A DNA stretch of 50,517 bases from assembly GCA_029248265.1 (NCBI GenBank), contig JAQWJQ010000131.1, forward strand, positions 1 through 50,517. The letters are read 5' to 3'. A model generated the notes under the pieces. That model searched no databases and was not told where the DNA came from. It saw nothing but the letters and a program-made list of their open reading frames with translations. Positions 32,790 to 39,299 of this stretch are shown one piece after another (position 1 is the stretch's first letter; each line of letters opens with the position of its first letter). Both the position numbers and the translations under genes were made by a program. The stretch is from Planctomycetota bacterium (GTDB lineage: Bacteria > Planctomycetota > UBA1135 > GCA-002686595).

Positions 32790-33361
32790 TCGACTCCGAG
32801 GACCGAGCTGCGGCCGCGTCTCCCCGGGACGTCGCCGAGTCCAGCCCGCGCAAGAGCCAGGCCCCAAAGCTGAACCGCCGCCTCCACCGGGTCGGCGCGC
32901 TCATCTCCGCCCTGCCCGTACTGGTGGTGGTGGTCAGCGGACTGTTCCTCCAGCTCAAGAAGGAGTGGGCCTTCGTCCAGCCCCCCACCGTGCCCGGCTC
33001 GACCGTTGGAGTGCAGGTGGACTGGGACACCATCCTGGCGAGCGCCGCGAGCGTCGAGCAGGCAGAGATCGTCACCTGGGACGACGTGGACCGGCTCGAC
33101 GTGCGCCCGGGAAAGGGCATGCTCAAGGTCCGGGCCAAGAACCGCTGGGAGGTCCAGATCGACGCCTCGACGGGCGAGGTCCTCCAGGCAGGCTTCCGGC
33201 GCTCGGACCTGATCGAGTCCATTCACGACGGCTCGTTCTTCGCCGAGGGCGCGAAGCTGTGGGTCTTCCTCCCCGCCGCCGTGATCCTGCTGGGGCTCTG
33301 GATCTCGGGCGTCTACCTGTGGCTGCTACCGCACCTCGTCAGGCGCCGACGCCGAGCTTGA
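32786..33361 (+). CDS. PepSY-domain inner-membrane protein
   Basis: The 191-residue product has two membrane segments (about 37-57 and 157-181) with a PepSY-type domain of about 90 residues between them, probably periplasmic. The first segment is preceded by L-N-R-R-L-H-R-V-G, the typical start of PepSY-associated membrane proteins. The domain contains V-Q-I-D-A-S-T-G-E-V-L-Q, the usual PepSY end. Such proteins are often found with iron or copper uptake and reductases. The ATG overlaps the di-haem peroxidase stop by 4 bases (ATGA), so they are translationally coupled. Its last 23 bases overlap the end of the convergent sulfotransferase gene. Confidence 0.82.
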   Translation: MIDSEDRAAAASPRDVAESSPRKSQAPKLNRRLHRVGALISALPVLVVVVSGLFLQLKKEWAFVQPPTVPGSTVGVQVDWDTILASAASVEQAEIVTWDDVDRLDVRPGKGMLKVRAKNRWEVQIDASTGEVLQAGFRRSDLIESIHDGSFFAEGAKLWVFLPAAVILLGLWISGVYLWLLPHLVRRRRRA

Positions 33362-34010
33362 CGGACTCGTCGTAGCCGTACCGGCTGGCGACCGCCATCA
33401 TCTCATCCCGGAGGTTACCCGCGGGCAGACGGTCCCAATCCGCAGCGCTCTCGGGCCGCGAGCGGGCCTTGCCGGGGGTCGACGAGAGGACGCGCTGGAC
33501 CGTCGAGCGGTCCCGGACCAAGCCCAGGAGCGCGACCATCTCGCTCACGCGGTCCCCCTCGAACTCCTCGGCGAGGAATCGGTGGTAGGTCATGTCGTCG
33601 TAGTCGGCGGCGCCCTCGGTCATACGGTTCCACTCGAGCCAGAAGCGCATGCACTTGACCAGCGGGCCGCCGAGCTTGGTCTCAGGCAGGAAGTCCTGCA
33701 CGAACGAGCGGCGGGCCGAGGGCTTCTGGAAGAAGCCGGAGTTGTAGAGCCCCTGGACCGTCGACAGCGGGTGGCGCACCTGGTGGAAGATGACCGAACG
33801 CTCGGGGAGCTTGCCCAGCACGGGCGCGGCCAGCCAGGACGCGTCGCCGGCCAGTCGAGAGGGCCAGAAGAGGGTCCCGCTGCGCTCGAAGCTCTCGAGG
33901 CTCAGCACATCCTCGTGGCCACAGGGTGCCCCAAGAGCGTTCAGGGACTGCGAGGTGAAACGCAATCCGGAGCGGGCGCAACCGGTGAGGACGAAGAGGC
34001 GGGAAGGCAT
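33339..34010 (-). CDS. Sulfotransferase-family protein
   Basis: The 223-residue product begins with V-L-T-G-C-A-R-S-G-L-R, which matches the 5'-phosphosulfate-binding loop of PAPS-dependent sulfotransferases. The second signature is H-Q-V-R-H-P-L-S at about 76-83, which fits the 3'-phosphate-binding region. The protein is short against typical members (250-300), but begins and ends in a family-like way. It could transfer sulfate to a sugar or lipid; substrate is unknown. The ATG at 34010 was chosen because the signature begins only 7 residues later; longer frames run into the divergent LOG gene. The gene's tail overlaps the PepSY gene by 23 bases. A tandem repeat lies in the upstream region. 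Confidence 0.78.
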   Translation of the reverse strand: MPSRLFVLTGCARSGLRFTSQSLNALGAPCGHEDVLSLESFERSGTLFWPSRLAGDASWLAAPVLGKLPERSVIFHQVRHPLSTVQGLYNSGFFQKPSARRSFVQDFLPETKLGGPLVKCMRFWLEWNRMTEGAADYDDMTYHRFLAEEFEGDRVSEMVALLGLVRDRSTVQRVLSSTPGKARSRPESAADWDRLPAGNLRDEMMAVASRYGYDESVKLGVGA

Positions 34011-34042
34011 GTCACTGGAGACATCGACCTCGAGCGCTCCCA

Positions 34043-34078
34043 ATCTGGAATCGAACCCGGATCTGGAATCGGAGCCGG
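34043..34078. repeat. Tandem 18-base repeat in a divergent promoter region
   Basis: Two adjacent 18-base units (34043-34060 and 34061-34078) match at 16 of 18 positions. They lie between the sulfotransferase start (34010) and the LOG-gene -10 (34106), roughly 40-75 bases before the predicted LOG transcription start. An 11-base core, ATCTGGAATCG, is identical in both. Positions fit an operator bound by a repressor or activator, but a chance duplication is possible. Confidence 0.55.
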
Positions 34079-34105
34079 GAGACTGGGCGCTGGGCAGCCG
34101 GCGGC

Positions 34106-34111
34106 TAGATT
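34106..34111 (+). promoter_or_regulatory. -10 element of a probable leaderless transcript (LOG gene)
   Basis: TAGATT ends 7 bases before the ATG at 34119, leaving no room for a ribosome-binding site. Confidence 0.6.
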
Positions 34112-34118
34112 GGCGCCC

Positions 34119-34733
34119 ATGAGCACCCGCCCCTCCGACGGTCAGCCCGCCCCCCGCCGCATCTGCGTCTTCTGCGCCTCCTCCACGGGGTCCAGCCCCG
34201 AGTACGGCGAGCTCGCCACGCAGGTGGGGCGCACCCTCGCTGAGCGGGGCTATGGCGTCGTCTACGGCGGGGCGAATCGGGGCCTCATGGGCAAGGTCGC
34301 CGATGCCGCCCTCGAGGCTGGCGGCGAGGTCCTCGGGGTGCTCCCCTATGGTCTCCAGGCCATGGAGGTGGCCCATGAGAACCTCACGAGCCTCGAGATC
34401 GTGGACACCCTTCACGAGCGTAAGGCCCGCATGATGGAGCTCTCGAGCGGCTTCCTCGTCCTCCCCGGAGGCCACGGCACCCTGGAGGAGTTCTTCGAGG
34501 TCCTGACCTGGCTTCAGCTCGCGATCCACGACCACCCCGTCGGGGTCCTCAACCACGCGGGGTTCTACGACCACATCTTCGCCCACCTGGACCATGTGGT
34601 CGCTGAAGGGCTCCTGCGCCCGGAGCACCGCGCCCTGCTCCTGGACGATCCCTCCCTCGACGGGATCCTCGACGCCATGGAGGCCTACCAGTCTCCGCCA
34701 CGTCCCGAGTGGGCGACGCGCCCGCAGCCTTGA
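34119..34733 (+). CDS. LOG-family nucleotide 5'-monophosphate phosphoribohydrolase
   Basis: The 204-residue product matches the LOG/TIGR00730 family. It has I-C-V-F-C-A-S-S near the start, Y-G-G-A-N-R-G-L-M-G at 49-58, and the catalytic P-G-G-H-G-T-L-E-E at 116-124 after E-R-K-A-R-M. In this family the enzymes split the N-glycosidic bond of nucleoside 5'-monophosphates such as cytokinin ribotides or AMP-like nucleotides. Many bacterial members were once labelled lysine decarboxylase, wrongly. In a planctomycete a nucleotide salvage or clean-up role is more likely than hormone making. The ATG is fixed by the -10 element 7 bases upstream; the gene ends 40 bases from the convergent hydrolase gene. 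Confidence 0.92.
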   Translation: MSTRPSDGQPAPRRICVFCASSTGSSPEYGELATQVGRTLAERGYGVVYGGANRGLMGKVADAALEAGGEVLGVLPYGLQAMEVAHENLTSLEIVDTLHERKARMMELSSGFLVLPGGHGTLEEFFEVLTWLQLAIHDHPVGVLNHAGFYDHIFAHLDHVVAEGLLRPEHRALLLDDPSLDGILDAMEAYQSPPRPEWATRPQP

Positions 34734-34773
34734 GCCGGACCCGCGCGCTCCGCGCCGTCCAGGAGTGATCCGT

Positions 34774-35652
34774 TCAGTCTGCGCTGGGTCGGATCCGAGA
34801 GACCATCACCTGAGTGCGCGCGGCGAGCTCGGCGGGCAGGCGTTCGGCCACCAAACGGCGAGCCTCTGAGGGACCATGCCGCGCGGAGACGTGGTTGATC
34901 AGGAGGTGACGGCACGTGAGCTGATCAGCGAGCGCGGCGAGCTCATCGAGGTGGATGTGGCCAAAGCGAGCCGCGCTCTCGGCGGTCACCCGGCTGTCCA
35001 GGAAGGTCGCCTCCACGATGAGCCGCGGCGCAGCCATCACCTCCGGGTGGTTTCGGAGGCCGTCGATCGACGTGTCACCTGTGATCGCGAGGAGCGGCTC
35101 GTGCACGACCTGGTGAACGGTCTCGCCCGCCTCACGCAGGGCGCGGATCTCCTCTCGGCTCGCGTCTGTCAGCGAGTCTGCGAGGCGCTTGCCGACACGC
35201 TCGAAGAAGTAGCCCTGGGAGGGGACGCGATGGGCGGTCGCGAAGGGCCTCACCTGCAGGTCCGGGCGGAGCCTGAGCGCCTCACCAGGCGGCAGCGGGT
35301 GGATCTTCGCGGCGAGCTCACCGCCGTCGAGCCTGCGCCACACGTGGAGCAGCGCCTCCACATCCTCTTCGATACCCGGCGGGACCACGTACGTCGCGGC
35401 GGGCAGGCCGCGCAGGCCGCGCTGGGCGACATGCTGGACCAACGAGCCGAGGTGATCGGCGTGGGCGTGCGTGATCAGGACCACGTCTCGCGCGACGGTG
35501 CGGTCAAGGATGACCCCGAGGTCGACACAGACCTTCAGCCCGGGGAGATCCACACAGGACGCCACACCTCCCACGGAAACGCCGCTCACCTCCAGTCCGT
35601 CGAGTTCAAACACCAGCGCTCCTCCGGGTCGCGGCTCGCGACCTTGGGCCAT
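34774..35652 (-). CDS. Metallo-beta-lactamase-fold hydrolase (ribonuclease Z-like)
   Basis: The 292-residue product has the metal-binding motif T-H-A-H-A-D-H at 61-67 and later histidines, including H-R-V-P-S-Q-G-Y and L-L-I-N-H-V-S-A-R-H, plus I-T-G-D-T-S for the bridging Asp. Spacing and the H-R-V-x-S segment resemble RNase Z and arylsulfatase-like members of the MBL superfamily. A phosphodiesterase role is likely, but tRNA 3' processing cannot be proven: the exosite arm of RNase Z is not clear. The start is 6 bases after the PilZ gene's stop, so they form an operon. This pairing with a c-di-GMP-binding protein is only a context hint. Confidence 0.85.
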   Translation of the reverse strand: MAQGREPRPGGALVFELDGLEVSGVSVGGVASCVDLPGLKVCVDLGVILDRTVARDVVLITHAHADHLGSLVQHVAQRGLRGLPAATYVVPPGIEEDVEALLHVWRRLDGGELAAKIHPLPPGEALRLRPDLQVRPFATAHRVPSQGYFFERVGKRLADSLTDASREEIRALREAGETVHQVVHEPLLAITGDTSIDGLRNHPEVMAAPRLIVEATFLDSRVTAESAARFGHIHLDELAALADQLTCRHLLINHVSARHGPSEARRLVAERLPAELAARTQVMVSRIRPSAD

Positions 35653-35658
35653 TGAAAC

Positions 35659-36411
35659 CTATTCGAAGGCGTGGTTGTAGCGGTCCATATCACTCAGTCG
35701 GCGCGCGATGTAGTCGGCCAGGGCCCCCCTCGCGCGCCCCAGGCTGCGCCTCGTCCCGGACTCGGTGACCACCGTGGTGGCGACCCCGACCCGCACCCCG
35801 AGCGAGTCCACGGTGAGGTTCTTGACCACCGCGAGGCAAGACAGGGTGTGGTTGCTCTCGGGCACGCTGAAGCGGAGTTCGAACTCACTCCCGAGGGTCA
35901 GCCCAGCCCCAGGCGACACACGAAGGCTCGCGCCGCCGAGGGAGAGGTCACGGAGCAAGACCTCATGCGTGACTCCCTTGGTGGTGATCGTGCCGCTGAG
36001 CCGCTCCCCCAGTCGAGGGCGAGCCCGACGATCTCGACGCCGGTTGAACAGGCGCACGAAGGCCGCGTGGTCGTCCTCGCTCAGGCGGACGTTCTCTGTG
36101 AACTTGAACCCGTAGCGACTCGGTTCCTCTGGCGACGGCAAGGACCGCACCACGGCGGCGAGGCGCAGCGGGCGAGAGCTCAAGCAGGTGAACGTCAGCG
36201 TCCACTCAGCACCGAGCACAAGGTCCGGCTCCTCCTCGCCGTCCAGTTCGATCGCAGCCCCGCCGACGGACATGTCGACGAGGCGGCCGGAGATCGGCAA
36301 GGCGCCGCCAGAGGCCACCTGCACCCCGAGACCACCTGCCCTGGGTGGGGCCACTCGATAGTGCGCCCGGTCCGGGATGGACGTTGCCTTGCTGAAGAGT
36401 CGCCAGAGCAT
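35659..36411 (-). CDS. Protein with two PilZ domains
   Basis: The 250-residue product carries two PilZ-like domains in tandem. The first has R-A-H-Y-R-V near residue 15, followed by R-L-V-D-M-S-V-G-G-A-A-I-E-L. The second has R-R-A-R-P-R-L near 125, followed by L-L-R-D-L-S-L-G-G-A-S-L-R-V. The R-x3-R and D/N-x-S-x2-G pairs are the cyclic di-GMP contact motifs; in both domains the second motif is good, and the first is close (R-x3-R in one copy, R-x-R-x-R in the other). It probably senses cyclic di-GMP in the cytoplasm. No effector domain is seen, so it may act by binding a partner. The MBL-fold gene follows 6 bases later. Confidence 0.85.
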   Translation of the reverse strand: MLWRLFSKATSIPDRAHYRVAPPRAGGLGVQVASGGALPISGRLVDMSVGGAAIELDGEEEPDLVLGAEWTLTFTCLSSRPLRLAAVVRSLPSPEEPSRYGFKFTENVRLSEDDHAAFVRLFNRRRDRRARPRLGERLSGTITTKGVTHEVLLRDLSLGGASLRVSPGAGLTLGSEFELRFSVPESNHTLSCLAVVKNLTVDSLGVRVGVATTVVTESGTRRSLGRARGALADYIARRLSDMDRYNHAFE

Positions 36412-36715
36412 GGTTGAGGTGGTTCAGATAGCGCGCCGTCTCACGCACGGTCCCTGCAACGGGTGGGTTCTCCCCCCCCGCCGCTCGATGGTCCCACGGT
36501 CAGGAGGCCCCGGGCGGTCCTGGTCGCTTCCCTCGGCGGCGAAGGGCGCGCCTCGGGGCCGGCGGAGCGGCTCGCGGGTGGGAGTCCTGAACCGGCGCCC
36601 GTCGCGAAGGTCGTCTCCGTGCCGAGCGGGCGAGTCGCTCCCGTGGGAGGCACGGACGCCCTGACACGCTCCACGCGCCCCCACTCCTCCGGCCAGGTCG
36701 GTGGTCACCTCGGCC
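36412..36715. other. Non-coding stretch between minus-strand genes
   Basis: These 304 bases have frames open by high GC content only, with no family-like product. There are several small GC-rich inverted repeats, but no tRNA, RNase P, tmRNA or SRP pattern that I could fit. Confidence 0.35.
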
Positions 36716-37282
36716 CTAGAAGGAGGCATGGAACCCAACTGCGACCCAGGAGGGGCTGCCACGACCAAGACTCTCGAAGAGCGGGTCCTCCTGCACGCGG
36801 GTGACGGCGGCGGTCCCGTGGAGCCCCACCGCGCCCCGCAGCGGCTCTCGCCAGGTGAACCGAACCACGCTGCTGGAGAATCCGCCGCGGCCCACATGGG
36901 TCCCCTCGAGCGGGTGCATTTCGTCGTCGTGGGGAAACTCACCGGCGCCGAGGTCCACCTCCAGGGGCCACCCGAGATCGATCGCGCGCCCGAACACGGC
37001 GACAGGTCGAGCTTCGACCTCGATGGAGGGGGGCAAGGCCAGGCGCTTGAGGGGGGCCAATCGAGGCACCAAGGCTGACGAAGGGGCCCGAAAGGAGCCA
37101 TCGGTGGCGCCATTGAATTCCGCGGTCGAGAAGGCCTTGGCCTCGAGGTGAGCCGTGAGCTGATCGCCGTGGTCAGGCGCTCTCAGGCCGATGACCGCGC
37201 GGACCTCCGGCCCCCTGCAGCCCGCGAGCAGCAAGAGCCCCGCGACGAGCGCGGCGAGCGACTGATGACTTGAGATCCCCAT
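36716..37282 (-). CDS. Lipoprotein of unknown function
   Basis: The 188-residue product has a lipoprotein signal L-L-L-A-G-C with Cys22. The mature part is beta-rich: alternating hydrophobic residues such as L-T-A-H-L-E-A-K-A-F and V-V-R-F-T-W-R-E-P, and it ends V-A-V-G-F-H-A-S-F with a terminal Phe like that of outer-membrane barrel strands. It is too short for a usual barrel of more than eight strands. I do not recognise the family. The ATG at 37282 was chosen to place the signal peptide at the N-terminus. It lies upstream of the PilZ gene with a 304-base gap, so co-transcription is doubtful. Confidence 0.62.
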   Translation of the reverse strand: MGISSHQSLAALVAGLLLLAGCRGPEVRAVIGLRAPDHGDQLTAHLEAKAFSTAEFNGATDGSFRAPSSALVPRLAPLKRLALPPSIEVEARPVAVFGRAIDLGWPLEVDLGAGEFPHDDEMHPLEGTHVGRGGFSSSVVRFTWREPLRGAVGLHGTAAVTRVQEDPLFESLGRGSPSWVAVGFHASF

Positions 37283-37561
37283 GGTCCGCCGAGACCGCCA
37301 AGGGCGGCGCCGACGTGTGGTGATCGACCAGATGGCAACGGAGCCTTTGGCGTGTTGCACAGAGGACCCGAGCGTCTCATTTCGGCCCCCCAAAGACGGG
37401 ATCGGGCGCCCTCTCTCCCCCAATTCGAGTCACCGCGCCGCCCGCCGAGGCCGCGCCGAGAGGAGCCCACCGGCGAACACGGCGGACCACTGGCCGCCTG
37501 GCCCCACTGACCCCACTGACCCTCCAGGAGGGCGCGAGAGCGAGCCCGAGCGTCGCGGCCC

Positions 37562-39076
37562 TCAGGTCGCGGCTTCGCCGAGCTGAGCGCGCAGCCGCCA
37601 GCCCACCTGGCGCATCACCTGGTGGGCGATGGCCAACGCGGTCAATTGCCCCGGGAGGCGAACGAACGCGACCTTCTGCTCGAGGCAGGCTTCCTTGAAC
37701 GCGTTGTACTCCTCCGGCGCGAGGCGAACCCCGAGGAGGAAGAGCGCCGCGTCCCTGGCGGAGAGGACGCCCTCGAGCGCGGCGGCTCGCGCCTCCTTCG
37801 GCCCGTCCACATCCACGGTCAGGACCTCCAGGTCCGCCGCGCCGAGGTCCGACGTCAGCGCCTTCGCATCCAGCTGCGCGGAGGGGGGCGCGAGCAAGAC
37901 GACCCTGAGCCCCCCGATCAGTTGCCGGGTCTCTTCCAGTGACTGACCCTGGCGTTCCTCTTGGAGCTTCTCGTCCGCCGGTCTCGGCGGTGACGTGCGG
38001 TTGGACCCAAGGAGGCTTGCGAGCAGCTCACCGGCCTCCCCCTCGGCGCCCCCGGCCCTCGCCCTGAGCTCGCTGAGGGCCTCGGCGAGCCCCCGGTCCC
38101 CGCGGTCCAGCCCCGCCTCGGACCAGCGCTTCAGCGCGACCCCGAGAGAGGCCACTTCCGAGCACGTCGTGCCCCCCTCCTCGAGGAGCTTGCCCACGTG
38201 ATATCGAATCTTGCTCAGCAGCTGGCCTCGCTGCCGGCGGCCCTTCCGCTCACACGTGAGCTCGGTATAGAGCTTCTCTACTCGCTGCCGAATGTCCGCG
38301 GACTGCGCGCAGTCCGCGAGATCATCCAGCCGCATGTGGCGATCGACGTAGATCCGGAACCGAGTCGTCTGCTCCTTGAGCCAGAGAAAGACATCCCGCT
38401 GGTCGCTGTCACTGCGGACCGGCGCATCCGCGATCGACGCCAGGAGCGCCGACTGTGCCTCCGCCATGAGGTAGAGGAACGCACGCGGGGGTCCATCCTC
38501 AAAGACCCCCGCCTCCTCCAGCTCACGGGCCTTTTCGACGGTCATCGAGAGGGCCTCGTAGCAGTCAGCGACGGTCACGAGCTTGGCGGCGATGGCGTCC
38601 GGCACATCGAACGCGCCCTCCTGATTCGCGCGGACCCCGAAGGGTTGGTCCAGCATCCAGGGGATCGTGTCGCGGAGCTGCGTCAGCGATTCACGGAGCG
38701 TTCGCTCTTGCTGTGAGAGCTGCGCCTCCGCCGCGCTACGCTCCCCACCAGTGAGGTGGCGAAGAGCTTGCCGGCCCGCCGAGACCCGACACGCTGCGGC
38801 CTTCCAGCGCGTCCTCTTGAGCACGACGTTGAGGGCGTCCGTGAGCGGCCCCTCGCTCCCGATCGTCGGCTCGGACGCCCGCCCTCTCGCGGCAGGGGTC
38901 AACACCCCGTGAGACGCCGCCTTCGAGCCCTCGAGGGCCTCGAGCTCTTCTGTCAGCCAAGAGGTCAGCGCCCGCAAGGAATCACGGGTCTTGTGACTCT
39001 TCGCGGCATCCTCGAGGCACACCTTGAGGAGGTGACTCAGGGCCTTGGTGAGGTCTTCTGACGGTTGACTGGGCAA
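37562..39076 (-). CDS. Coiled-coil protein of unknown function with C-terminal Rossmann-like domain
   Basis: The frame encodes about 504 residues from a TTG at 39076; the start is uncertain. Upstream codons to 39214 stay open, but from about 39077 to 39170 the third-position GC drops, which suggests non-coding sequence. Residues about 5-420 are mainly helical with charged heptads (for example L-S-Q-Q-E-R-T-L-R-E-S-L). The last 110 residues read like a small alpha/beta domain: L-R-V-V-L-L-A-P-P, then D-L-E-V-L-T-V-D-V-D, D-A-A-L-F-L-L-G-V and F-K-E-A-C-L-E-Q-K-V-A-F-V-R-L-P. This resembles DUF2325-type domains, though too weakly to name. No signal peptide, so cytoplasmic. Its role is unknown. 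Confidence 0.65.
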   Translation of the reverse strand: MPSQPSEDLTKALSHLLKVCLEDAAKSHKTRDSLRALTSWLTEELEALEGSKAASHGVLTPAARGRASEPTIGSEGPLTDALNVVLKRTRWKAAACRVSAGRQALRHLTGGERSAAEAQLSQQERTLRESLTQLRDTIPWMLDQPFGVRANQEGAFDVPDAIAAKLVTVADCYEALSMTVEKARELEEAGVFEDGPPRAFLYLMAEAQSALLASIADAPVRSDSDQRDVFLWLKEQTTRFRIYVDRHMRLDDLADCAQSADIRQRVEKLYTELTCERKGRRQRGQLLSKIRYHVGKLLEEGGTTCSEVASLGVALKRWSEAGLDRGDRGLAEALSELRARAGGAEGEAGELLASLLGSNRTSPPRPADEKLQEERQGQSLEETRQLIGGLRVVLLAPPSAQLDAKALTSDLGAADLEVLTVDVDGPKEARAAALEGVLSARDAALFLLGVRLAPEEYNAFKEACLEQKVAFVRLPGQLTALAIAHQVMRQVGWRLRAQLGEAAT

Positions 39077-39299
39077 GACGGTTACGTGCGGTTGCGCCGC
39101 CTGAGTATGAAGATCGGGAGAACCGAATTGAAGCGGCTCATGGCGGAACCCACCGGCGATCCCAACGCCCGACCAGCGGGCTCGGCCGGGCGCCTTCGAG
39201 GCGAGGGGAACCATGGCAGCGCCGCGGGTCCATCCGGACCCTGGACCCTCAGCCCGGGGCCTCTCCATCCCCCCTCGCCGCCTGGTCCCCCCTCGCCCT

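Noticed and set aside
36412-36715. Possible structural RNA (6S, SRP, RNase P or tmRNA)
   Set aside because: Fragments recall parts of such RNAs, but none of the conserved core blocks could be fitted in order on either strand.
37502-37519. Tandem 9-base repeat CCCCACTGA
   Set aside because: Only two copies in a GC-rich intergenic region; likely chance or slippage.
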